Source: Rhizophagus sp. LPA8_4_AMF (Eukaryota; Glomeromycota; Glomeromycetes; Glomerales; Glomeraceae). From it: DNA of 21,132 nucleotides. The stretch is taken from NCBI GenBank assembly GCA_021464525.1, contig JADRCO010001231.1, positions 1-21,132 on the forward strand, written 5' to 3'. Made by a program: the position numbers and the translations under genes. The notes beneath the pieces are model-generated. The model saw nothing but the letters and a program-made list of their open reading frames with translations. It searched no databases and was not told the DNA's origin. Of this stretch, positions 10,777 to 21,132 are shown in pieces; position 1 is the stretch's first letter, and each line of letters begins with the position of its first letter.

Positions 10777-11716
10777 TTAAACAATAGTCACATCAATTTG
10801 AATTATTTCAAAAGATTTAGTAAAAATTAAACCAAATTCATTTTCAGTTCTACAAGCAACTTCAACTTGTTTAGCTACAACTTTTTTGACACCAGATTTT
10901 GCAAGAATGAAATCTCGTAATTTCTTTAGATTATTACTTTGTAACAAAAATTGAATATCAGGTAAATCTTCTTCGTCATCATTAACTTCTTCTTTCTTAT
11001 CAGAATTAAATAATGTCGAACTAGATGTTGAGTAAGAGAAAGAAGAATTAAAAGAACGATTCGAATGAGATTGAGAGGAATAAGGAAGATAAATCCACTC
11101 ATGTGGTTCTGTCAAATGTTCAAGTTCTGTTGTAATATTTTTAGTTGTAACTACGTTTGGTGTCAAATAAAATGTTACTTGCTGATGTCCTCGTTTAGCA
11201 TGGCGTTTCAAGTAAGGAAGAATCACATCTTGAATCAAAGTATCTAATCTATAGATAACAAAAAAAAAACGTCAAGAAAGAAATATTTTTTTTTTTGCGT
11301 AGAATTCAAAGTGCATAATACCTTTTTATAGCGTTATTAATAACTGTATCTTTTAAAGAATTTTTATAATCTTTATAAGGAGCAGAGAATTCGCCAATAA
11401 TAGACTCATAACTAGGTAAATTATCATCTTCATTATCATCATCAACTATATTATCATAAGGTATACGAAATTCTCTCAATTGTAATTCAATAACTTCTTT
11501 GGCTACATTTCCTGGTACTAACAATTTACCATAACGAAGGTAGTCTAGAATTACGCTAAATGCTAAAGGATTATGATCAATAAATATTTCATTTTTTGAA
11601 GATGATGATGATGAAAAGAGGGAAGATAATTCACTATTTGGATATTTCTTTACTAAATCTTCTGATATTTCAAATTTGGTTCCTCCTACGTTAAAGATTA
11701 CATTATTTTTTGGCAT
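10777..11716 (-). CDS. BTB/T1-domain (K+ channel tetramerisation-like) protein
   Basis: Two exons, 11716-11322 and 11248-10777, with a 73-nt phase-2 intron (GTATTA...CTATAG) give 288 residues. The junction reads NNAIKR|LDTLIQDVILPYL. Residues 1-97 form a T1-type BTB fold: NVIFNVGGTKFEISEDLVKK at the start, then a Ser-rich loop, then FIDHNPLAFSVILDYLRYGK, as in KCTD proteins. An acidic linker (about 98-106, DDDNEDD) follows. The C-terminal half has an amphipathic segment, a Ser-rich stretch, an acidic run, and a final predicted alpha/beta segment that I cannot assign. There are no membrane segments, so it is not itself a channel. T1/BTB proteins often oligomerise and serve as cullin-3 adaptors; that role here is inference. 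The gene is divergent from the flotillin gene across 954 bp. Confidence 0.8.
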
Positions 11717-12670
11717 TTTTGATATTAAATCTTTGAAGAATTTTTTTTATGGAGTAAGAAGGAAATAAAAGAATGAATGATAAACAAGAAATAAAGAAAG
11801 CTATTTATTTGTGTAATCGCCATTATGTGTCACTGATTTTGCTGCGGCAAGTCGGATACAGTAACTCTTTATTCAGCTATTTTTGTATGAATAATCCGCG
11901 GATCAAATGACAAATTCAAGTGACGAGCTCAACTGACCACATAAAGATATCTTTTGCATCAGAAAGAAAAAAAAGAAAAATTCTTTTTGTGTTATTATTT
12001 TTATTTTTATTTTTATTATTATTTTCTTCTATAAAGACAAAAATTATACATGTTAATCTCCAATTACGGTCATATAAAAAATAATGGTTCAATAAGAGAA
12101 TTCTTGGCGTCAAACCGTCAGACGTTACTTAAATAACATTATCACTAAAATTTTAGATCGAAATGACACGGTGCGCGAAAATCAATTTTCAGCCATCAAA
12201 GGAAAAAATCTAAATTTGATCAAACAACGACGATTTTCCAAAAAACTCGAAATAAAAAAAATTTCATTATGTATAAACACTACGGGTCATCAGACGTTAC
12301 TTAAATAACATTATCACTAAAATTTTAGATCGAAATGACACGGTGCGCGAAAATCAATTTTCAGCCATCAAAGGAAAAAATCTAAATTTGATCAAACAAC
12401 GACGATTTTCCAAAAAACTCGAAATAAAAAAAAATTTCATTATGAAATAAACTCAAAAATTTCTTATATAAATTCAACATATTTTCCTGCATCCAATTTT
12501 GTCTTTTTGATATATTTATAAATAACGATCATAAATATTTTAAACTTGAATACAAATACAATAAATACAATTTTTTTATTTTTATTTTTTGAATTTTAAT
12601 CATTTTTTCGAATTTCTCTCGTTTTCAACTTTAATTTCCTTGGTCTCAAAAACGCAAATAATTCGTAATC
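11717..12670. promoter_or_regulatory. Shared intergenic region between BTB and flotillin genes
   Basis: These 954 bp separate two divergent genes and should hold both promoters. They contain a TTTTTA-rich stretch near 11995-12025 and the 154-bp direct repeat at 12118-12444. There is no convincing ORF: the frame at 11916-12113 is low-complexity. I see no clear TATA box next to either start codon. Confidence 0.5.
12118..12444. repeat. Near-perfect 154-bp direct repeat with 18-bp spacer
   Basis: Copy 1 (12118-12271) and copy 2 (12290-12444) appear identical except for one extra A in an A-run of copy 2 (8 versus 9). Both start TCAGACGTTACTTAAATAAC and end near ATTTCATTATG. The offset is 172 bp and the spacer is TATAAACACTACGGGTCA. 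Within each unit, AAATTTTAGATC pairs with AATCTAAATTT, and GCGAAAATC with GATTTTC, giving nested inverted repeats. The near identity indicates a recent duplication. Confidence 0.92.
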
Positions 12671-14192
12671 ATGTACAGAGTCAGGTAAGACCATTACTTG
12701 TCATTAATTATTAAATTATTTTATATTCATCCATGTTTATAATTTAATAGTAATCCCAATCAGTACTTGGTAAAGACTGGTGCTTTCGTTAGTGATGTCA
12801 AATTGTTAAAGAAGTCTTTCGTATTTCCAGGTAAACACATGATACTTCTTCTTATTCACAATTCAATTATAATTTCCTATGTTTCTTTATATATTTATTT
12901 TAATTTTCTATTTTTAAATTTTTACAGGTCAAAGGTTTCTTTTCTTTGACATAACACCCGCAAATTATACACTTCAATTACAAGCTATGACAACTGAAAA
13001 ATTAGAGTTTAATTTACCGGCTGTATTTACCATAGGGCCAAAAGATGAGAAAGAGGCATTAATACGCTATGCAAAATTATTAGCAACGAATGGTAAAAAT
13101 AGTGATCATGTAAAAGAATTAGTTAGAGGTATCATTGAGGGTGAAACGAGAGTTATAGCTGCTTCTACGACTATGGAAGAAATCTTTCAAGAAAGAAAAA
13201 GTTTTAAAGAACAAGTTATTAAAAATGTTCAAGCTGAACTGGATCAATTCGGTTTATTCATTTATAATGCCAATGTTAAGCAACTTCAAGACACTCAAGG
13301 CTCTGAATATTTTGCTTATATGGTATGTATAATATTTTAAAAAGTGGAAAAAATAAAGATCACGTGACTAAAATTTCTTTAATTATAGCGTATGAAAACT
13401 CATGAAGGTGCTGTAAATAAAGCTAAAGTTGATGTTGCTGAAGCTAAATATAAGGGAGATGTTGGTGCTAAAGAACGTGAAGGTCTTACACGTCAAGAAA
13501 CGGCAAAGATCGAATCCGACACTGTTATTATAGAAAATGAACGCAAGGTGCAAGTAGCAGAAGCTGAGATGAATCTGGCAACAAAAAAATCGGAATATGA
13601 AAGGCAAACAAAACTCGCAAGTATTGAAGCAACTCAAGCTGCAAAAATGCGTGAAAGTGAATTACAAAAACAAGTTGAAGAACGTAGATTATTATCAGAA
13701 ACAGAAAGATTACGTGTACAATATGTTGCCAAAGCTACAGCAGAATTTGAAGCTGCTAAAGCTGTTGCAAATGCTAAACTATATACATCACAAAAAGACG
13801 CAGAGGCTAAATTGTGTTTAAAACAAAAAGAAGCTGAAGGTGCATTAGCTATGTATAATGCTCAAGCTGAAGGTGTTAAAAATATAATGGTTGCTTTTGG
13901 AGGTGATACCAATGCTGCCATACAATATTTTATGATTGAACGTAATATTTACTCACAATTGGCTAAAGAAAACGCTAACGCCATTCAAGGTCTTAATCCA
14001 AAGATTACTGTTTGGAATACTGGTGGTGAATCAAGTGGAGATAGTTCATTAGGTGTTGTGAAAAATATCTTTCAATCAATACCCCCACTTTTAAGCACGA
14101 TTAAAGAACAAACCGGAATTACCCCACCTTCTTGGATGATTAATGTACCCAATAATGATTCAAGTCTTACTAGCGGCGGTGATAACAAGTAA
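12671..14192 (+). CDS. Flotillin (SPFH/Band 7 membrane-scaffold protein)
   Basis: Four exons (12671-12684, 12751-12830, 12928-13322, 13389-14192) give 430 residues, a normal flotillin length. The first coding exon is only 14 nt: ATG TAC AGA GTC AG, spliced to T AAT CCC. The N-terminus [20 protein letters not shown] is typical of fungal flotillins and fixes the start. Residues 1 to about 165 are the SPFH/PHB domain, including [20 protein letters not shown]. Residues of about 170-330 form a long charged coiled coil rich in Glu-Ala, followed by [20 protein letters not shown] and a Gly/Ser-rich tail. Flotillins form oligomeric scaffolds in ordered membrane domains and take part in endocytosis and hyphal growth sites. 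Introns are 66, 97 and 66 nt. Cys in the extreme N-terminus is absent, so membrane contact there would rely on hydrophobic residues. Confidence 0.93.
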
Positions 14193-14403
14193 TAAAAATT
14201 GATACTGGAAATGTCGAAACTTCTCATTTTTTGTTTATTCTTTTTTTACGATTAGACTTCGTTGGCTATTAATATATTATAGCATATTTATTATACATAA
14301 TGTTTAATTCGTATTTTTTTTTTATAAATAACATAAATTTTCGTATTATCTGTTTTTATTTTTATTTCACAACGTGATATTTTCGTATTATCTGTTATTA
14401 TCA

Positions 14404-14409
14404 AATAAA
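14404..14409 (+). terminator. Possible polyadenylation signal of the flotillin gene
   Basis: AATAAA lies 212 bp after the flotillin stop codon, after a T-rich stretch. Nearer AT-rich variants could serve instead, so this is tentative. Confidence 0.3.
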
Positions 14410-15478
14410 CTTTATAATTATTTTATACACGCATCACGTGACTTTAAGACGTATTTATTTCACTTCTAAAAGTTATTGATATTGAATTCCTGAGAATTAT
14501 ACAGGTAACAGGTCAAATAAATATCTGCTTAATGTATTGAAATGCCATCCAATGAAAGTGTTCGTTATTTTACGAAATTGTTAATTCAATGGATAACACA
14601 ATTTTTAACTTTTATTTGTCCTTTAACTGACATCATCAGTAAAAATCACTAAAAATATCATCACAGAGGTATACTATTATTATGCTAACTAATATTTAAT
14701 TTATGCACCATACAAATCGTTATTTTTCAACTAATTATCATAACTTAAATATGAATTTATGTAATGACTCAATTTTTTTCATGCCAAATTGTTTTATCGT
14801 ATTTCCATGCTAGTAGAATCTTCCCAGGCTCAATTTTAAAACAAAGACTGTTCTTTAAGATTTGTGGAATATTTTTAAACATGAAGAAAAATTATGATAA
14901 AGATAATATGTTCAGTTTATTTACTGTATGTTTATTTCATCTTTAAATGCCATTCTTTCAAGTTGATAATTGACTATTTGATAATAAAACACCATAATGC
15001 TGCAGCAATTGATGCAGTTACAATGGAACTCGCGCTCATGAGAAAATTTGACTGAATTTTGCCGGATGTTTAATAATAATAACTAATGATAAATTTTATC
15101 TTTATTTAATTATTTAAAATAGCAAATGCTTTGATGCTTTATCAATATCATTTTTTTTTTTTTTAAATAGATTCTGCACTAATTCAATTGACTTTTAAGA
15201 GGAATTTTTTAGTTCATTAATTTTATATGAAATATGAATCAATGAACTATCATGTGAGTTACGACGCCCTGCGTCCTGCGAATTTGTTTCAAATATTCTA
15301 CCAAGCAAGATGTCTAGAATAGTATATTAAACTATGAAAAATATTTTTATGTTAAAAACGTCGTAATAATATAATACATTGAAGCAGATTAAAAAAAACA
15401 AAGATGTATCTTAGAGTATTTATTATTAGCCTTCAATAAGACAAAGAATTACTTGTCATCGAGGGGATAAAATAATAA

Positions 15479-15539
15479 ATATATATATATATATATTAAA
15501 TGATATGTATAAGTATATATATACGCAGTATATATATAC
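15479..15539. repeat. TA microsatellite and duplicated TA palindromes
   Basis: An AT dinucleotide run at 15479-15496 is followed by two copies of GTATATATATAC (15513-15524 and 15528-15539) separated by GCA. Each copy is itself a palindrome. Probably replication slippage. Confidence 0.8.
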
Positions 15540-15911
15540 CGCATTAAAGGAATGTAAAGGAATGTGTCTAGACTGAGATAATTGTATTTGATTAAACCTT
15601 TGTTAATTAATAAAAAAATATTTTTTCCTGAATGGTTTTACTACCAAGTACGTAAACGTGAAATTTCGCAAAATAAGTTGTAGTTAATGTTTGCTATAAA
15701 ATATTGATACCAGGAATCGTTCTCTATAATATTAAATATTAAATATTAAAAATTAGGACGAAGGAAACCTTTTATAGATTTAAGTTCTTAGAACTTACAC
15801 ATTCAATGCTACATGTATCATCGGACCTAAAAATTTAATAGAAACAAAAATTTGCTGGCAAAGTCGAGCCATTTCTTGTCATGAAATTTTTATATTTTAA
15901 CAAAGGTTTAA

Positions 15912-15943
<32 letters not shown>
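15912..15943. repeat. T19/A13 homopolymer palindrome
   Basis: Nineteen T are directly followed by thirteen A, a perfect self-complementary junction. Run lengths may be affected by sequencing error. Confidence 0.8.
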
Positions 15944-16488
15944 TGATGTATGTGAAATATCTCCAAGTTTCCAAGACATTTTTATATAAAAACATTTCGT
16001 ATAACATGTTCAACTCTTAACAATAAATTAAAGAGTTTGGCAAGATCTGGAATTGATCGGATCAGATCCTAACATTGTAAAAAAAAGGAGGAATATAAAG
16101 AAAGTTAGAAAGGAAAAATGTAAACATGTGATGCATAACATAGAATTATTAAAATATACTCCTTAATCATTATCTCTAAAAAATAGAAATAAAAAAAAAA
16201 TGAATTTCACGTGCAAGAGGAATCAATTTAAAAAAAGGATGCTGATTAATCCGATTTTATTAATTTGCCTATTAAAACCATCCCTTAAACTGCCCGTAAA
16301 TCCGGTAATATTAAATACTGCGGTATATTGTTAACGCATTTGTTAGTGATTTTATTAATTTGTTATGATCACCAGTTTTTAGATTAGGAAATGAGAGTTT
16401 TGACAAAAAATTTTTTATTTTTATATTTAAAAAGATTCCATGTTGAAATTAAAAAAAAAAATAATTGTATAATGAAACAACTGGAAAT

Positions 16489-16642
16489 GGGTATCGTGAC
16501 ATTTCGCCGAAAACCATTTCGCAAAAAAATAATCTCTGCCCTGAATTATTTGAATTATTTATAATGCTGTATAATGTTGGCCCTATTTTTCGGCGAAACG
16601 TCCTTTCGGAGAATTGGATTTCGGCGAAATGACCTGTAACCC
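16489..16642. mobile_element. MITE-like element with ~30-bp terminal inverted repeats
   Basis: The left end reads GGGTATCGTGACATTTCGCC and continues GAAAACCA. The reverse complement of the right end reads GGGTTACAGGTCATTTCGCC and continues GAAATCCA. The arms share CATTTCGCCGAAA-CCA with a few mismatches. Further TTTCG(C/G)CGAAA-type boxes lie inside each end. The element is 154 bp, has no ORF, and its ends are GC-richer than the surroundings. I found no clear target-site duplication. This fits a non-autonomous DNA transposon. Confidence 0.65.
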
Positions 16643-17041
16643 TGAAAAAGGTATATTGTAAACTTCCGATACGTAGAAGTAGATCAACATATCTGCGGAT
16701 TTTATGTTAAAAGTTGCCGGGCAAATCTACTCACAAAAGAATAAAAAATTTATTGGAAGTGTCACATAATCTGTAACTTTATATTTTTTTTTTCAAGTCC
16801 ATTTTCTCCTATCCTGTTCAATGAACTGGTTTTTACTCAATTATTTTTATAGACATTTATTCATTTTTATTAATTTAATAAATATATTCCGAAAAATTTT
16901 TTTAACATTAAAAAAAAAAAATTTAAACTATGTCTGATGCTACTTAATTTTCTAAATAAATGCCACAAATTCTAAATGTTGAAGGTTTCTTACATTTATA
17001 AATAATTATAAATATTGAATTCTAATTTACAAAGGATAATA

Positions 17042-20000
17042 TTACATTGCATCAAATCTATTATTTCCCTGTTTTTTTGATCGATTTCTTTGTTGATCAT
17101 TACGTGGCCTTGATGGTCCTGCAAAATTATTATTAGATCTTGTTGATCTTCCTGTAGAAGGATTTGATTCTGGTGCAAAATTATTATTATTAAATGGCCT
17201 TGTTGATGGTCCCGTAAAAGAATTTGAATCTGGTGCAAAATTATTATTAGATGATCTTGTTGACCTTCCTGTAGAAGTTGATTCTGGTGCAAAATTATTA
17301 TTATTAAATGGCCTTATTGATGGTCCCGTAAAAGAATTTGAATTCGATGCAAAATTATTATTAAATGGCCTTGTTGATGGCAACGTAGAGGAATTTGAAT
17401 CTGATGCAAAATTGTTATTAAATGGCCTTGTTGATGGCAACGTAGAAGCATTCGATGATGGCCTATTAAAAAATTCGCTACTCATAGGTACGGTCGTGAC
17501 ATCTTCTGAATTATAATCAGGTTCAGAAAATACATCATCCGAATTTCGTGGGGCTTTAAATTTATTCCTATTTCCTCCCATTTGTTGATGTTTTTTCTTA
17601 TTTTCCTGTTATAAAATAAGATATAAAATTAGTGAAACTTTTTTTTTACAAAAATATAATATAATTTGAAAATTTTCATTTTACCTCAATTTTAGAACTA
17701 ACATATAAATAAGCCTCATAAATATGACACACTAATAAGGAGTCTGGAAATATGTCGTCTAATAATTCCATTGAAATATTAGCAGGCCACAAATTTAATC
17801 CTTCATCTGTTATATAAACATTTAATGGGTGCTCGTGTCTATTTGGATCTAAAAATCTTTGCATAAATCTTTTCAATGCAGTAGCAAATATTTCTGGTTT
17901 TATGTATTTTTGTGTGTCTGAAGCTCGTTCGAATCCAACCGCTAAATCAATTTCCTGCTTTACTTGGTCTGTAATTTCAGTTTTGAATTTTTCATCGATA
18001 TATTGTATCACGGAATTTGCAACTTGATCTTCAATCAATTCATATAAAGCTATCAAATGCTTGAGACACAATCCAGCTCCTAACAAATCGTCAAAAGATT
18101 TGTTTTCTAATAATATAGATAATTTCATCCATTGGTTAACGTATTCTGCGATTCGAGTCTCTCCATTTCCAACCGAAGTGCGTTTCACAAAGCAAAGTAA
18201 AATTTCCAATGAAGATAAGAGTTCAGACGCGTTATCATAAGATAATGAATAATTATGAGTTTGATATCTGTATGAATTATTCGTTACTCCCATAATTAAA
18301 GAAATCTTATCGGATGGAATTCGTTGTTGAGGGATTAAAGTTTTGATATCACCTAGAATTCTCATGTGCCCCTGGAATAATTCCATATGATATGGGAATG
18401 GCTCCAAATATGCTTGTGAATCATTCAATGTATCTATATGAACTTTTTCAAAAACTAGTCTATGCGCGAGATCCATTTCAATTTTTTGTAAATCGTAAAT
18501 TACATCTTGGCCTCGCCCAGTTTCGAGATTACGATCACTATATTGAAGAATGTTTTCATCCCATTCATAATTTATAAAATTATTTTGTTTTGTTTGATTG
18601 ATTCTCAAAGATTGAATATAAAATCGAGTAGAACTTTCTGTAGAAGCGGCATCAGTTCCTGTTCTCTGTATAAAATAGGATTCTTCTAAGAATTTAAGCG
18701 CTTTAGAATGTCCTGTAGGAATTGTTAAGACTTCTTGTAAGAAGTTGTTTTGTAATCCAATTAAGTATTCTAAAATAGCACTGAGATACACGCCCGAGTC
18801 TTTTGGTTCGACCAAAGCAAGTGAAATAGGAGATTTCAAATTCATATCAGGTTTTGGTTTCGGAAGTTCGTGACATTGAAATTGATCGACATCATTTATA
18901 ACTTCATTCCAAGCTTTAGCAAAATCATTGAAATTCGAAGTTAAATACTTGAATATTTCTTCAGATTCTCCGTTATTAGATTCTTCATTTATAAATTCTC
19001 GGAAAGTTTTTTCTTGCGCTTTCTCTCGACTCAAGCGATATCCAAGACGTGATGATATTATTTGCACAAAATTCACTATCGGCCAAAGGTATTTGATTTT
19101 TTTTAATTTATCGGAATACCTAAAGAATACTGAAATAAAGGGAAAATATGTTTCGTGTTTCTCTATATCTGAATTGTAATAAGCACGAAAACCTTGAAAA
19201 CTAATTGTTCCTATAGATCTCCAAAGTCGTGGTAAATATTCAAGTTTGTATTTTCGATCCATCGGCAATGTTTGATTAACTTCTCCTTCAATGATATTTG
19301 AATTTCCCTGAGTTTCGGCCAAAGCAGCGTCAAGTTTGGCACGAAATTTATTAGCTGTATTCGTAACACTTTTAATTAATGGCGAAACATAATTTTGTGC
19401 AAATTTTACTTCCCATTCTTCACGCTCCCCAGGTGTCTTTAATATTGAATCTTTAGGTGGATTTAGGGTCATACAATCAAGAATTGCATGTAGTAAGAGA
19501 GCTAAACTTTCTTCAGGACAATTCAAAATTTTTAAAAGAACTTTCCAATCATTTCTAATATGTCCTGTGCAATATGCCAGGCTATCGTTTGCTACATTAT
19601 TATTTTTTTGTAAAAAGGTATTTGCAGTACCAGAAGGAGCCCAAGCTCCAATTATTGAATGAACAAATAAATGAAGAATTCTATATGAAGCCGGAGGTAA
19701 ATTGCGAACATTATGATTGATATCTTCATTCTCAGCTTCAGCAATATATCCCTTGTCATCTTTTGCAACCAAATTTTTCGCAATTGGAGCATTATCCAAC
19801 ATTGTATTTCCAGCTTCGGATTTATGATCTACACCGCCAATCATATTACGACATTCAGGACATTTACCTCGCTCATAAGCTCGCCCACAATTTCCGATGA
19901 GATAAACATAACCACATTTACATTGATAACTTTTTTTTTAGAAGAAAAAAAATTAATCAAATTGAATATATAAAAAAGTCAATTATAATTAAAAATTTAT

Positions 20001-21132
20001 ATAATTACCGAGTAAATTGACCATTCATTTGGAAGACAGCACTTAATAAGATAGATTCTACATCTGACGGGCAAGTGAGAATATACAACCCATTACAATA
20101 ATTCAAATTCTGCAGTAAATTAGCTAATGGTGACGCATCTGCCGGAAGAGATGAATGCAATGCTATAACATGTCCAACTACTGACCGAATTAGTAAATCT
20201 GAATTACTAGTATTAATATCAAGGTATAATAATGGACATTGGTTTGTGGTTAATTTTTTGATAATTTGCTTATAAATAATAGATAAAGAAGATATTTGCT
20301 CAATCTTTTCATTTAAAAATCCTGCAACTTGATTTTCTACATGAGCCCAATCTCTTGTTGCTCTTATAACATGAAGACGATTAAGAATAATTCCCATAAA
20401 TGAAATTCTAGCTTTAATTGATTCTTTCCTTTTTAAGGTTTTAAAGATTTGGTTAAATTGATCTTTATGATTGAAAGAGTAAAGCATTGAAAAACAATTT
20501 TCCATATCAGAATAATCTTTTAGCGAATGGTAAGCGTTAAATTGCAATCGAATTTCCTGACTATTATCCCAAGCTAAAGAATCAAGCCATGGCAAAGCAT
20601 ATTTTTGACCCTGGCAAAATTTTTTGATATCATCCATAGAATATTCTCTATTACGTAGATCACGTATAAAATAAATCTTTAATGAATGGATCAAAGGATA
20701 AGATTTGTCCATATAATAATTAAGCTGATTCAACATTTGATTAGGATCAAAATCATCAGTTTCCATGAAATTCAAGAAATTAAATTCAATCGATTGGAAT
20801 ATGGTGACTTGAATTGTTGCATCCCAAAATTTATGAACAAATTCTTTCATGAATGCAATCGCTGTTACTTTCTGTAACGCTTTAGTATTTCGAGCATATA
20901 AAGCCTCAATTGCATAACGGAGATAGGGCGATAATTTAATCAAGTCATATTGAGCAAAATATGTTGTCTGAATAATGTCACAAAATAATGCCGCCATTAG
21001 CGAGTCACAGTTTCCATTTTCCAAACACTCGTTAATAATTTCAAATCGTAGCGAACGTAACATTTCTTCAGGATTATCTAGCCATGTAAAGAATTCGAAA
21101 GGTTCATTCTTATTTTCTTCTTCAAATATACT
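17042..21132 (-). CDS. RNF213-like: RNF213-like giant E3 ubiquitin ligase, C-terminal part (5' end outside window)
   Basis: Three exons, 21132-20009 (open to the edge), 19929-17685 and 17605-17042, joined by 79-nt introns, give 1310 residues in the window. At residues 375-407 an RZ-type zinc finger reads YQCKCGYVYLIGNCGR...KCPEC...IGG, with Cys378, 398 and 401 at the spacing of the RNF213 RZ ligands; Tyr382 sits where His is expected. The following LPPASYRILHLFVHS block, the stretch with NDWKVLLKILNCPEESLALL, and the LWP-containing end near 17790 match my recollection of the RNF213 C-terminal order (E3 shell, RZ finger, C-terminal domain). The last exon adds a basic Asn/Ser/Pro/Arg tail of repeats, which I do not know from RNF213. 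RNF213 is an AAA+/E3 protein of lipid droplets and antimicrobial defence in animals; the same role here is inference. AAA+ modules and RING, if present, lie beyond the right edge. Confidence 0.82.
17100..17450 (-). repeat. Coding minisatellite, six 18-20-residue repeats
   Basis: The C-terminal tail of the RNF213-like protein has six in-frame units of 54-60 bp, each with a GCAAAATTATT-type core on the plus strand (near 17121, 17175, 17235, 17289, 17349 and 17406). Consensus protein forms are FTGPSTRPFNNNNFAPES and TGRSTRSSNNNFAPDSNS. The middle units alternate 20- and 18-residue types, so a two-unit block seems to have been duplicated. It ends in a basic RPRNDQQRNRSKKQ stretch. Confidence 0.9.

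Larger units (their letters stand above)
14193..17041. other. Long intergenic region between convergent flotillin and RNF213-like genes
   Basis: No supported gene. Contents: an 18-bp direct repeat ATTTTCGTATTATCTGTT at 14337 and 14379; CACGTG boxes near 14447 and 16208; a TA microsatellite (15479-15539); a tandem AAAGGAATGT pair near 15545-15564; a T19/A13 palindrome (15912-15943); and a MITE-like element (16489-16642). A 21-codon minus-strand frame near 14990-15055 could encode a single hydrophobic helix but has no supporting context. The plus-strand frame at 14764-14946 has no recognisable similarity. Confidence 0.5.

Noticed and set aside
10777-11716. BTB/T1 protein as a potassium channel subunit
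   Set aside because: No membrane helices or pore motif; only the T1-type assembly domain is present.
13383-13637. 84-codon minus-strand frame opposite flotillin exon 4
   Set aside because: It is the complement of the flotillin coiled coil; the Phe/Cys-rich product is a shadow.
12140-16640. Shared CGAAATGAC in the 154-bp direct repeat and in the MITE-like element, both about 154 bp long
   Set aside because: The remaining sequence and the ends do not match, so the shared 9-mer and equal length look coincidental.
17676-19844. Independent gene starting at the Met at 19844
   Set aside because: The frame continues upstream through the RZ finger to a phase-matched splice with the exon ending at 20009.

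Overview
The window is AT-rich nuclear DNA of a filamentous fungus, most likely an early-diverging lineage such as an arbuscular-mycorrhizal Glomeromycotina (Rhizophagus-like). That placement is inference. It rests on a class IV-type chitin synthase, short (66-101 nt) GT-AG introns with GTAAGT-like donors, wide AT-rich spacers with mini-transposon debris, and a 7TM receptor of a type I associate with these fungi. I see no bacterial features, rRNA, tRNA or CRISPR.

Layout. Positions 31-397 hold an array of about 50-bp units, each carrying a hairpin, followed by AT-rich spacer. Positions 2601-6622 (+) encode a 1312-residue protein in which seven ankyrin repeats are fused to a complete chitin synthase. 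Convergent to it, 8636-7282 (-) is a six-exon, 309-residue seven-transmembrane receptor-like gene. One of its introns is 81 nt long with no stop codon, so it hides in the open frame. A GC-richer exon-like scrap lies between these two genes at 6834-6997. After 2 kb of spacer with possible decayed coding sequence, 11716-10777 (-) encodes a BTB/T1-domain protein. It is divergent from a four-exon flotillin at 12671-14192 (+), and their shared intergenic region holds a near-perfect 154-bp direct repeat. A 2.8-kb spacer follows, with a TA microsatellite, a T19/A13 palindrome and a 154-bp MITE-like element. From 17042 to the right edge (-) runs the 3' part of an RNF213-like giant E3 ligase gene, in-window length 1310 residues. 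It includes a variant RZ finger and ends in a repeated Asn/Ser/Pro/Arg-rich tail. The AAA+ and RING parts would lie beyond the window.

These are separate eukaryotic genes, not an operon. Several act at membranes or the cell surface (chitin synthase, 7TM receptor, flotillin), but co-function is not shown. The most unusual items are the ankyrin-chitin synthase fusion, the RNF213-type protein with Tyr at the RZ histidine position, the hairpin array, and the duplicated block between the BTB and flotillin genes.
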